Of a DNA stretch of 64,000 nucleotides, positions 8,782 to 17,063 are shown one piece after another. This stretch comes from Spirosoma aureum (lineage in GTDB: Bacteria; Bacteroidota; Bacteroidia; Cytophagales; Spirosomataceae). The notes under the pieces were generated by a model. The model had not been told where the DNA came from. It saw nothing but the letters and a program-made list of their open reading frames with translations, and searched no databases. Made by a program: the position numbers and the translations under genes. The stretch spans positions 8,163,001 through 8,227,000 of the forward strand of contig NZ_CP050063.1 of the NCBI RefSeq assembly GCF_011604685.1. The letters run 5' to 3'. Within the stretch, counting starts at the first letter, position 1. Each line of letters begins with the position of its first letter.

Positions 8782-9741
8782 ATGAAACGCGATGATGCCC
8801 TGTGGAAAGCCATACTGGAAGATGTTTTCGATGACTTTCTGCGCTTTTTCTTTCCGAATGCCAATGAGTTATTCTTATTGGAAAATGACGATGAAACCCG
8901 TCGGATTGACTACCTCGACAAAGAATTAGAACAATTGTTTCCGCCTGAACAGGATACCTACGCACCCCGCTATGTGGATAAGCTGGTAAAAGTATTTATC
9001 CGCGAAAACGATCTGCCCCATGAACAATGGATATTGATTCATATTGAGATTCAGGGGTATAATGATCCTCGCTTTGCCGAACGGATGTTCCAGTACTATT
9101 ACCGCATTTTTGACAAATACCGCCAGCCCATCACAGCTTTTGCCATTTTCACGGATGACCGCAAAGGCTATCATCCCAGCAAATATGAGCAATCCTATCT
9201 GGGTACTCAACTGAGTTATCAATACAATACCTATAAAATTCACGAACAGAGTGAAACCGATTTATTGGCCAGTACCAATCCCTTTGCGCTGGTCGTCCTA
9301 ACGGTTAAAGCCGCTCTAAAAGCTAAAAACTTAACCGACGAGGAATTACTTGAGCTTAAGCTACGAATAGCTAAACTATTGTTAAACAGCCAGATATCGA
9401 AAGGAAAAATAAGAAGCCTGATGAATTTCCTTCGTTATTATGTCCGCTTGGAAAACCCGGAAACGAACCGTAAGTTTGAAAGAGAAATTGAAGCAATCAC
9501 ACAAAAAAATACGACGATGGGTATTGAGCAATTTCTCCTGGAGAGAGCTAAAAAAGAAGGGGTCAAAGAGGGAATTGAACAAGGGGCAGACCAGGAGAAA
9601 CGAGTACTTGTGGCACGGCTTCTGACGAAAACCAGCTTTACCAGCGAACAGATTGCCGATATTGTGGAGGTGAGCGTTGCGTTTGTTGATGAGGTTAGAA
9701 AAGACACACTACCTGAATCTGACAGCAATGGGGTGGCCTAG
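8782..9741 (+). CDS. Rpn/PD-(D/E)XK nuclease-family protein
   Basis: 319 residues from ATG 8782. The N-terminal half matches the Rpn (recombination-promoting nuclease / transposase_31-like) group: FDDFLRFFFPNANELF, then a PD-(D/E)XK core ending ILIHIEIQGYND (E-x-Q motif), then FAERMFQYYYRIFDKY. The C-terminal part is charged and helical, with VKEGIEQGADQEK, and ends in a helix-turn-helix-like region (FTSEQIADIVEVSVAFVDEV). Rpn proteins are DNA endonucleases implicated in recombination and phage defence, and often occur in several genomic copies. The gene begins 21 bp after the GH-like gene but is functionally unrelated, so it may be an insertion. The catalytic motif appears intact. Confidence 0.8.
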   Translation: MKRDDALWKAILEDVFDDFLRFFFPNANELFLLENDDETRRIDYLDKELEQLFPPEQDTYAPRYVDKLVKVFIRENDLPHEQWILIHIEIQGYNDPRFAERMFQYYYRIFDKYRQPITAFAIFTDDRKGYHPSKYEQSYLGTQLSYQYNTYKIHEQSETDLLASTNPFALVVLTVKAALKAKNLTDEELLELKLRIAKLLLNSQISKGKIRSLMNFLRYYVRLENPETNRKFEREIEAITQKNTTMGIEQFLLERAKKEGVKEGIEQGADQEKRVLVARLLTKTSFTSEQIADIVEVSVAFVDEVRKDTLPESDSNGVA

Positions 9742-9803
9742 ATTATCACTACGCTGATGTCCTGGCTTTCGCTACCACAGGCAAAATAGAGCCTTACCTA
9801 AAG

Positions 9804-10967
9804 TCACTTTCCGGCCAGATACCGATGGCGATACTCAAGGGGCGTACAGCCTTTTATCTGCTTGAATTGACGGGCAATATTCTTCGTGTCGTTGAGGCCT
9901 AGATCCATCGCAATCTCAAAAACGGCCTGATCAGTTTCCAGTAGTTTTTTCGAGAACTTCTCAATACGCAGGTTCTGGATGTATTTGTAGATTGGATACC
10001 CAATGACCTGCTGGAAACGCATTTCCAGCGACCGTCTCGATAAGGGAACCTGCTTCACGACCTCATCAACCTGAAGGTTTTTGTCGATATTCTGGTGAAT
10101 GTATTTCAGCGATGATGCGATGTATTCATCGTGGGTCGCGTAGATATCGGTCGACTGGCGGGTAACCACCTGCGTGGGTTCAACGATAATATCATAAATG
10201 TCGGTTATCTCCTTGCGAATCAGCCGATCGAGCAGTTGGGCAGCATCGTAGCCACCTTTCTCAGCATCCTGTACAATACTGGAAAGTGGCGGGTCAGAGA
10301 GTTCGCAGAGCATCTCATCGTTATCGACGCCCAGCACAGCTACCTCTTCGGGAATTCGAATTCGCGAATGCCGGCAGGTTTCCGTAATGTGCTGCCCCAT
10401 CCGGTCGTCGCAGGTCAGAATGGCAATGGGTTTCGGTAACGACGACAACCACTTACTCAGCGAACTGGGTTTATAATGCCACAGATCACTCGAGCTGTAC
10501 TCTTCATGTTCAAAATAATGCACCATGCAACCTGAACGAGATACCCGTTCGTCGAAGCCTTCGGCTCGCTCCCTTGACCAAACGATGTGCTTAAATCCGT
10601 AAAAAGCGAAATGCCTGAAGCCTTTTCTCAGGAAATAATCGGCGGCCATAGCCCCCGTTTCGCGGTGAGCACCCGTTATGTTAGGAATCTCGACAAAACG
10701 CTCTTTGAAGTCCTGCGCAATAACCGGGATGCCCGCCTGAACTATTTTTTCTACGCTACTATCGTTGTATAACTGCCCGATAATGCCGTCGGCTTCCCAA
10801 TCGCGGGCCCAGTTCAATATGCCATCGACGCCCAATGTTTCCCGGTGAAAGAGGGGCATCTGACAAAACACCCAGGGGCCATATTCCCGCGCGTATTTGG
10901 ATATCCCTTTCAACAGATTCCGGCTGTAGTCCTCGGAAAAATCGATCAGCAGAATGATCTTGTGCAT
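9804..10967 (-). CDS. XylR-like regulator: LacI-type sugar sensor fused to AraC DNA-binding domain
   Basis: 387 residues from the ATG at 10967 (MHKIILLIDFSEDYSRNLL); longer upstream starts read into a repeat and look spurious. Residues 1-270 are a periplasmic-binding-protein/LacI-like sensor (LDRLIRKEITDIYD, VAVLGVDNDEMLCELSDP, YDAAQLLDRL). Residues about 280-387 are an AraC HTH domain (LQVDEVVKQVPLSRRSLEMRF, IAMDLGLNDTKNIARQFKQIKGCTPLEYR). The arrangement is that of xylose regulator XylR. Being last in a leftward run behind the sugar transporter and ROK kinase genes, it probably senses an amino sugar or its breakdown product. Cytoplasmic. Confidence 0.87.
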   Translation of the reverse strand: MHKIILLIDFSEDYSRNLLKGISKYAREYGPWVFCQMPLFHRETLGVDGILNWARDWEADGIIGQLYNDSSVEKIVQAGIPVIAQDFKERFVEIPNITGAHRETGAMAADYFLRKGFRHFAFYGFKHIVWSRERAEGFDERVSRSGCMVHYFEHEEYSSSDLWHYKPSSLSKWLSSLPKPIAILTCDDRMGQHITETCRHSRIRIPEEVAVLGVDNDEMLCELSDPPLSSIVQDAEKGGYDAAQLLDRLIRKEITDIYDIIVEPTQVVTRQSTDIYATHDEYIASSLKYIHQNIDKNLQVDEVVKQVPLSRRSLEMRFQQVIGYPIYKYIQNLRIEKFSKKLLETDQAVFEIAMDLGLNDTKNIARQFKQIKGCTPLEYRHRYLAGK

Positions 10968-10973
10968 GAGGAT

Positions 10974-11056
10974 AAAGAATAAATGAGCGAAAGAATGAAT
11001 GGGCGAAAGTGCGAATAAAGGCATCAATTATTCACTCATTCGCTCATTTATTCTTT
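10974..11056. repeat. Perfect 18-bp inverted repeat of the GAATGAGCGAA type
   Basis: Bases 10974-10991 (AAAGAATAAATGAGCGAA) are the exact reverse complement of 11039-11056. The space between holds more GAATGA/GCGAAAG-like runs. The right arm encodes the last residues of the MFS transporter (ERINERMSE), and the left arm lies just upstream of the regulator's ATG. It could form a large hairpin in the mRNA between two genes of one operon. A related element is at 22069-22142. Confidence 0.8.
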
Positions 11057-12290
11057 CACTCTTTAGTTTAATTATCGCGTTTGTCACTAAGGGTTTTGCC
11101 CAGACACCAATGCTAAAAATATATCCTAACGTAATGAGCATCAATAACATGGCCCAACGAAGACCAACCAGTTCAGCAAATCCACCGATCATGAGTGGCA
11201 CCAAAGCTCCACCCACGATTCCGGTACACAAGATACCTGAAAAAGTGCCATGATGTTGCGGTACTGAATTGAGAGCCAGCGAGAAAATAATCGACCACAT
11301 GACCGAAGCAAAAAAGCCAGTACCCGGCAACGCGTAGAGCGCCAATTCTTTCGACCCAAACAAGCCCAGCAACAACGAACCAATAGCGCCTAAAGTGAAG
11401 ACCAGCAGAACTTTGCGGCTATCAACGAATTTCAGCAAAACCAACCCCAGCACACAACCAACGGTCATTAAGCCCCAGAAATAAGCGACCGCCGTAGCAC
11501 CCGTAGTAGTCGGGTCAACGCCATGATAGAGTTGCAGGAATTTTGACATCCAGTTCGCAATGCCCTGTTCGGTTCCGACATACGCAAAAATACCCGCAAA
11601 GAAGAGCAAAACGGTTTTATTTTGAAGTAATTCAACCAAAGTCCCGCCAACTTCTATTTTTTCATCGTCTTTAAGCGCGACCGCCGGGAATTTAATCAAA
11701 GCGACCACCATAATCATGAGCAATGTTGTCAGGGCGAAAACCCAGTATAACGATACCCACTCAAAATGAACCGGTACTACTTGATTGAGCAGGTGAATCA
11801 GAAAAGAAGTGTCGTTGGTATGAATCGTCTGAACGAAGTAGCTATAGAGCAGTGGGCTGAAAAACGAAGCGGCACCGGAAAAAAGCTGAGCAAGCACCGA
11901 ATTAAACGCAAAATGTTCTTCGCCCCCGGCCACGCGCAGTAATGGATTGATGGCGACCTGCAACATGGCCATTCCAACGCCTATGGCAAACAAAGAAATC
12001 AGTGCTACCGAAAACTGGGGAATCATCGCGAAGAGTAACGACCCCAGAAATGCCAATGCAAATGCGCCAATCAGCACTGATTTTTCCCGGTATTTCTCCA
12101 CCAGAATCCCCGACGGTATCGATACGCCATACGCCACAAAAAAAGCGAATGGAAGAAACCCGGCCAGCCCGATGCTCAGTTGAAAACTTTCGACCAGATC
12201 GGGAATAATTGGGCCCAGAATGTTGGTCAGAAAAGAAATGACAAAGAATATCAACAGAATCAGGCCAACAATCAGGGTGTTTCGTTTCAT
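11028..12290 (-). CDS. MFS sugar transporter (FucP/NagP-like)
   Basis: 420 residues with about twelve hydrophobic helices. It resembles the fucose/glucose/GlcNAc proton symporter branch of the MFS: N-terminal FLTNILGPIIPDLVESFQLS, the inter-helix loop GVSIPSGILVEKYREKSVLI, and a C-terminal half with FFASVMWSIIFSLALNSV. In this branch NagP imports N-acetylglucosamine and FucP imports L-fucose. The location between a ROK kinase gene and a GH20 hexosaminidase locus favours GlcNAc or chitobiose as substrate, but this is inference. The last residues lie in the inverted repeat at 10974-11056. It is probably co-transcribed with the ROK gene 33 bp upstream. Confidence 0.82.
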   Translation of the reverse strand: MKRNTLIVGLILLIFFVISFLTNILGPIIPDLVESFQLSIGLAGFLPFAFFVAYGVSIPSGILVEKYREKSVLIGAFALAFLGSLLFAMIPQFSVALISLFAIGVGMAMLQVAINPLLRVAGGEEHFAFNSVLAQLFSGAASFFSPLLYSYFVQTIHTNDTSFLIHLLNQVVPVHFEWVSLYWVFALTTLLMIMVVALIKFPAVALKDDEKIEVGGTLVELLQNKTVLLFFAGIFAYVGTEQGIANWMSKFLQLYHGVDPTTTGATAVAYFWGLMTVGCVLGLVLLKFVDSRKVLLVFTLGAIGSLLLGLFGSKELALYALPGTGFFASVMWSIIFSLALNSVPQHHGTFSGILCTGIVGGALVPLMIGGFAELVGLRWAMLLMLITLGYIFSIGVWAKPLVTNAIIKLKSERINERMSE

Positions 12291-12323
12291 AATATCTTTT
12301 CTGAACTGTTAAACGGAGCTTGT

Positions 12324-13160
12324 TTATACCAACTGACGTACCAGAGCGGCTGCTCCCAACAGGGCAATATTTTCGTTCTGAGACTGGAAAATCTTCAATC
12401 GCCGAAGCGTTACCGGATACGCAAAATCGGCCATACTTTCGAACATGGTCGTTCTGAAAAAAGGAAAGGCTTTGGCAATAGAACCGCCCAGAATAATCAC
12501 TTCCGGATCGTAGGTATAGAGCACAACTTTAACCGCATTGCCAAAGTGTTTACCAAATTCATCCCAGAGTTTCAAGGCATTCGGCTCTCCCAGAAGCGCA
12601 GCCTGACTGGCTTCAAGAGCCGTTGTGTGGTGAACGGACTCAAAAAAATCACCTGCGGCATACGACTCGATATTTTTGTCGAGATAAGGTAACAACCCGA
12701 TTTCGCCCGCTCCGCAATTACTCCCCGTATACAGCTGATTGTCAATAACAACGCCCGAACCAAGTCCTGTACCAATGGCCATTCCAACCGCCGACCGATA
12801 GCCTTGTGCCAGGCCAAACTGGTGTTCTCCCAGAATAAAACAGTTCACGTCATTGTTCACAAAAACGGGCAGGTCAAATTCTTTTTCCAGAATATCACGC
12901 AGAGCTACTTCCTCCCACGACGGAATATTGGCCACATTATAGACAATGCCCCGATCGATATCGACCACCGACGGCACTCCGATACCAATACTGTTCACGG
13001 ATGATTCCACAAATGGCCGGATCAGGTCGATAAGCTGCGCTAACGTAGCCGAAAGGGAGTCTTTGTCCTGCAACACCATACTCCTCTGACGAACAATTGT
13101 TCCATTATCGACCAGGCCTACTCGCGCATTAGTCCCTCCTAAATCAACCCCGATAGTCAT
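12324..13160 (-). CDS. ROK-family sugar kinase
   Basis: 278 residues. Begins with the phosphate-1 motif GVDLGGTNARVGLVD, followed by GIGVPSVVDIDRGIVYNVAN, NNDVNCFILGEHQFG (catalytic Asp in NDVN) and GTGLGSGVVID. The segment NCGAGEIGLLPYLDKNIESY replaces the usual ExGH and CxCGxxGC zinc site, so this is a zinc-less ROK variant of slightly short length. Lacking an N-terminal HTH, it is a kinase, not a NagC-type repressor. Next to the MFS gene it would phosphorylate an imported hexose or N-acetylhexosamine using ATP. Cytoplasmic. Confidence 0.82.
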   Translation of the reverse strand: MTIGVDLGGTNARVGLVDNGTIVRQRSMVLQDKDSLSATLAQLIDLIRPFVESSVNSIGIGVPSVVDIDRGIVYNVANIPSWEEVALRDILEKEFDLPVFVNNDVNCFILGEHQFGLAQGYRSAVGMAIGTGLGSGVVIDNQLYTGSNCGAGEIGLLPYLDKNIESYAAGDFFESVHHTTALEASQAALLGEPNALKLWDEFGKHFGNAVKVVLYTYDPEVIILGGSIAKAFPFFRTTMFESMADFAYPVTLRRLKIFQSQNENIALLGAAALVRQLV

Positions 13161-13194
13161 GTTGAAATGCAGTTTTTAGCAAATACTTACTTTT

Positions 13195-13246
13195 TTCAGG
13201 TCATTCGCCCGGAGCCGTGACATGGTTCTATTGGGGAAAAGACCTG
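13195..13246. repeat. Degenerate member of the long-palindrome family
   Basis: TTCAGGTCATTCGCCCGGAG resembles the left arm of the 60343 palindrome (TTCAGGACTTTTGCCCGGAG). The right side, GGGGAAAAGACCTG, resembles that element's right arm. The internal stem has decayed and only CAGGTC/GACCTG still pair well. It lies between the ROK kinase start and the GH20 gene end. Confidence 0.45.
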
Positions 13247-13261
13247 TTTTTACTCAATACC

Positions 13262-15859
13262 TTATAGATTTATACCGGTAACAAGAACCGAACGACTTGA
13301 TCGGCCAGCCGCATCAAAACTTTTTAGTTTTACTGTAACCGACACCTTCACTGGATTTTTGTACAAAAGCGATTGAGCTGTTGGTTCGGAGCCATCTGTC
13401 GTATAGCGAATAGCCAGGCCCGGCAATTCAACGTTGGCTTTTAACGTACCCTTTTCGATCAGGGCTCCCGGAAGCGGCAACCGGTAGTTATATCCGCCAT
13501 TGATACGGGCCAGGCGCGGAAGGTCTTTTTGGGCCAGCGTATTGGCAAATACGTTCCAGCCCGTACTGATCGACTTTTCGCGTGCCTGCCGGTTTTCGAT
13601 GGTTTCCCACGGCCGCTCGGGTGCCCAGGCACTTTCGGCAAAGCCCAGTAGTTTGGGAAGGATATCGTATTCGGCCATGTCGCGCCCTTTAACGGTTTCG
13701 CTCCAGAGTTGCGACTCGACACCACGGACGTTTTTACGCGCTTCAGGCTTCATATGCTCCAGACCCGCAAAAGTCAATGGTTTACCCATCGCCGTTTTGT
13801 AGGTGGTTTTGAACATATCGAAAGGCGCAAACGCCCAGTTATTGCGTGTATCGACGTAACCCGCCCAATAAAGCCCCGGTTCCTGAGGATCATTGTTATA
13901 AGCCATATCGAAATAAAAGTTCGAAACGTTGCACAACACGACCGGATAACCAGCATTCGCCAGTCGATTACCGAGATCAAGATCGAACAGGTTATTCCAG
14001 ACATAAGGAACGACCCCTTTCCCAACAAATTCAGGATTCATGACTAATTTCCCATCGGCGGCTTTTACCAGAACGGCCTCTTCCCAGGCATGCACTTCCA
14101 GCTTTCGTTTAGCGAGTCGTTCCCGAAGTTTTCCAAAGAAATACGCCTGCAAATTTTTAGCATCTTTGATCGATGGATTCTCCTTCAGCAATTTGGCCGC
14201 AATGGGCGATTTTGTCCAGACTCCTTCGGGTACTTCATCGCCACCAGCGTGCATGACGTCCATCGGAAGACCGGCCTCCTTGTATAGTTTGGTGATTTCA
14301 TCCACCACTTTTTCGTAGAAATGATAGGTAGATTCCCGCCCGACGCTCACCACATTGTCGGTATAGCCTTGTGCCGAAAGGTATACGGATTTATCATCGG
14401 GGTCGATGAGCCGATATTCGTTGGCTTCTTTTTCCTTCCCTTCCTTCATCAATCGTTCATAACGAGCTTCCATCGCTTTGATAGCTGCCCTGGCATGGCC
14501 CGGTAAATTCACCTCGGGAATTACCTTAATGTGCCGCTCTTTGGCATATTTCAAAATTTCGACAAAATCAGCTTTCGTATAATAGCCGCTGCCGTACTTG
14601 CCTTCGTCGTACGCTTTTGGGCCAGAACCGTAGGCGGGATGGAGTACCGGCGTTTCTTTACCTGATGTATGCTCCCGTTGCGCTCCAACCTGGGTTAGTT
14701 CAGGCAAACCATCAATTTCGAGCCGCCAGCCTTCGTCTTCGGTCGTATAGAACAGAAACTGGTTGACTTTATAAAACGCCAGCAGGTCAAGAAGGCGCAG
14801 AATGGTTTCTTTGGTCTGGAAATTCCGGCTGACGTCCAGGTGCATACCACGAAATTCAAACCGGGGTGCATCCTCAATCTGCACGTAGTTGAGCGCAATA
14901 TCGGCGGAGGGGTTCAAATACGAAGCAGTCGGAATAAGGGCCAGCAGACTCTGAACACCGTAGAACACGCCAGCGGCATCACTCCCGGTGATGGACACGC
15001 CATTGCCATCAATGCCTAACCGATACGCTTCTTTATCAATGCCATTGACGTTGATTTTACCCGTTTTGAGGGAAATACCTTTCCCAGATGACGTTCCGGT
15101 AGTCACGGAGAAATCCTTACCCGTGATGGCTTTTAGTTTCTGGCTCAGAAAACGGGCTTCGCTTTCGAGATCTTTATCGGCATAAATCGGCAGCGACGAA
15201 TTCAACGCCAACGTTCCCACCCCTGTAGTCAACCTAACCGGCGACGGAATAATTTTCTGTAACTGTTCAGTGGGTAGCAACGAAACGGCCAGGTTATTTC
15301 GATAGGTGGCTGAGGACGTTGGCAGTGGCTCCAGATCGGCGGATCCCCGTAGCATCTGTTCTTTCCGGGTAAACGGTACGATTGTATAATTAGCCTGCGC
15401 GATCTGAACAATGTTTTCCTCCTTGCCGTCTTTGTCGTAAAAAACGACGTACAGTCCCAGCGGTGCATCGGTCACTTTGGTAACTGCCTCCGTTCCCTGG
15501 TACAGAATTTTCGTTGACGCACCCGGTTTAAGGCTAAATCCTTTATTGGGAACCAGCTTGTACCAATCGCCATTGATGTGCTGAACCGTAGCTGGCTGGG
15601 GTGTTCTGGCGGGAAGAATAGGCCGGGGCGATATGTTGAAAAACAAGGCCCAATTGGCATCTGTCAACGGCAAATCGCTCTTATTCGTGAGTGTAAAACG
15701 AGCCTCGAATCCGTCTTTTATGTCCGTAAAATTACTAACCAATTCCCAGGAAACGGCCAGTTGCAGTCCCTTGTCAATTCCCGCCTTATCTGCCTGCCGA
15801 CAACCGTTTACCCAACTAACAGCGAGCAGGAAGAGGACGGCATAAAAACTGGTACGCAT
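13262..15859 (-). CDS. GH20 beta-N-acetylhexosaminidase lipoprotein
   Basis: 865 residues. The signal peptide has a lipobox-like VNGC (Cys20), so it is probably anchored to a membrane. Residues about 30-160 match the chitobiase/hexosaminidase N-terminal carbohydrate-binding domain. About 200-325 is the GH20b domain. About 330-790 is the TIM barrel, with FRGMHLDVSRNF, KVIPEVNLPGHARA and HAGGDEVPEGVW holding the catalytic pair D541-E542. A C-terminal beta domain (TTDGSEPTAQSL) follows. Substrate-assisted hydrolysis releases terminal GlcNAc or GalNAc from chitooligosaccharides or glycans. Its products fit the transporter and kinase encoded just downstream. The 101-bp spacer to the ROK gene holds a decayed palindrome. 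Confidence 0.92.
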   Translation of the reverse strand: MRTSFYAVLFLLAVSWVNGCRQADKAGIDKGLQLAVSWELVSNFTDIKDGFEARFTLTNKSDLPLTDANWALFFNISPRPILPARTPQPATVQHINGDWYKLVPNKGFSLKPGASTKILYQGTEAVTKVTDAPLGLYVVFYDKDGKEENIVQIAQANYTIVPFTRKEQMLRGSADLEPLPTSSATYRNNLAVSLLPTEQLQKIIPSPVRLTTGVGTLALNSSLPIYADKDLESEARFLSQKLKAITGKDFSVTTGTSSGKGISLKTGKINVNGIDKEAYRLGIDGNGVSITGSDAAGVFYGVQSLLALIPTASYLNPSADIALNYVQIEDAPRFEFRGMHLDVSRNFQTKETILRLLDLLAFYKVNQFLFYTTEDEGWRLEIDGLPELTQVGAQREHTSGKETPVLHPAYGSGPKAYDEGKYGSGYYTKADFVEILKYAKERHIKVIPEVNLPGHARAAIKAMEARYERLMKEGKEKEANEYRLIDPDDKSVYLSAQGYTDNVVSVGRESTYHFYEKVVDEITKLYKEAGLPMDVMHAGGDEVPEGVWTKSPIAAKLLKENPSIKDAKNLQAYFFGKLRERLAKRKLEVHAWEEAVLVKAADGKLVMNPEFVGKGVVPYVWNNLFDLDLGNRLANAGYPVVLCNVSNFYFDMAYNNDPQEPGLYWAGYVDTRNNWAFAPFDMFKTTYKTAMGKPLTFAGLEHMKPEARKNVRGVESQLWSETVKGRDMAEYDILPKLLGFAESAWAPERPWETIENRQAREKSISTGWNVFANTLAQKDLPRLARINGGYNYRLPLPGALIEKGTLKANVELPGLAIRYTTDGSEPTAQSLLYKNPVKVSVTVKLKSFDAAGRSSRSVLVTGINL

Positions 15860-15943
15860 AAATCTTCGGGTTTAATAGCCTTTATAGTACTCAAATCAGT
15901 ACTAAAGATACTATTGCCGTAACATGGCTTTTTTCACTTTTTA

Positions 15944-17041
15944 ATGATGCCGCAACCGAGCCGACTCATTTCATTAGATGCGATGCGTGGATTTACCATC
16001 GCGGCTATGATTGTTGCCAACTTTCCAGGAAACGAAGAGTTCGTGTATTTTACGCTGAGACACACAAAATGGAATGGCCTATCGTTCACCGATTTAATTG
16101 CACCGACCTTTCTATTTATCGTGGGTGTTTCCATTGCGCTGGCCTACGCGCAGAAGCTGGATAAAGGCAATCCCAAAGGCGAACTCTACCGAAAAATCCT
16201 GATCCGGTCATTAAAGATTTTCGCCGTAGGCATGTTCCTGAATCTGATGCCCGATTTTGATTTTTCGAACGTTCGATGGACGGGCACTCTCCACCGTATT
16301 GCCATTGTATTTCTGGTCTGTGCGTTTATTTTTATGAATACAAGCTGGATGCAGCAAGCCTGGATTGGAGCCATTACGCTGGTTACCTACTGGTTAGTCA
16401 TGACCCAGATTCCATCGCCGGATATGGGCAAAGTCGTCCTGGAGCCAGGTCAGAATCTAGCCGCCTGGTTTGATCGGCAATACCTGCCCGGTCGGATGTG
16501 GCAGGGCACCTGGGACCCCGAAGGCATTCTCAGCACGTTTCCATCAATCGTAACGGGCATTACCGGTATGCTGGCCGGCCGCTGGATGCTCAGTCGCGCC
16601 AGCCCGACCGAAAAAGTGTCGTATCTCATGACCGCCGGCCTGTTTACGGCGGCCGCTGGCTATTTCTGGGGGCTTACTTTCCCTGTGAATGAAAACCTCT
16701 GGACGAGTTCATTTGTGCTCGTCACGTCAGGTTTTGCTGCATTGCTGCTGGGTTCATTGTATTTTCTCGTCGATGTTCTTGGGCATGCGGGCGGCACGAA
16801 ACCGGGCGTCATTTTCGGTGCCAACGCCATCACGGTGTATGTACTGGCCGACATTTTCGCCCTGTTTTTTTACCGACTTAAACTCGGAGGTCATTCCATA
16901 AACGAGCACGTTGTGAATGGATTAATAGCGATTGGCATACAACCCGAGCTCGCTAGTCTAACCTATGCCCTGTTTTTCATCGGCATCAATTTCATTCCGG
17001 CCTATGTGCTGTATAAGCGAAAGATTTTCATCAAACTATAG
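15944..17041 (+). CDS. NagX/HGSNAT-like integral-membrane acyltransferase
   Basis: 365 residues and about ten membrane segments. The N-terminus SRLISLDAMRGFTIAAMIV, with PTFLFIVGVSIALAYAQK, is the hallmark of the heparan-alpha-glucosaminide N-acetyltransferase / NagX (DUF1624/DUF5009) group. Eukaryotic HGSNAT acetylates terminal glucosamine across a membrane; NagX proteins commonly occur in GlcNAc loci. A plausible role is acetylating or handling amino sugars at the inner membrane. It is divergent from the GH20 gene and followed after 22 bp by the GH-like gene at 17064, with which it is probably co-transcribed. A second family member is at 40631-41779. Confidence 0.82.
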   Translation: MMPQPSRLISLDAMRGFTIAAMIVANFPGNEEFVYFTLRHTKWNGLSFTDLIAPTFLFIVGVSIALAYAQKLDKGNPKGELYRKILIRSLKIFAVGMFLNLMPDFDFSNVRWTGTLHRIAIVFLVCAFIFMNTSWMQQAWIGAITLVTYWLVMTQIPSPDMGKVVLEPGQNLAAWFDRQYLPGRMWQGTWDPEGILSTFPSIVTGITGMLAGRWMLSRASPTEKVSYLMTAGLFTAAAGYFWGLTFPVNENLWTSSFVLVTSGFAALLLGSLYFLVDVLGHAGGTKPGVIFGANAITVYVLADIFALFFYRLKLGGHSINEHVVNGLIAIGIQPELASLTYALFFIGINFIPAYVLYKRKIFIKL

Positions 17042-17063
17042 AGACGCCATACGCTTACCAACT

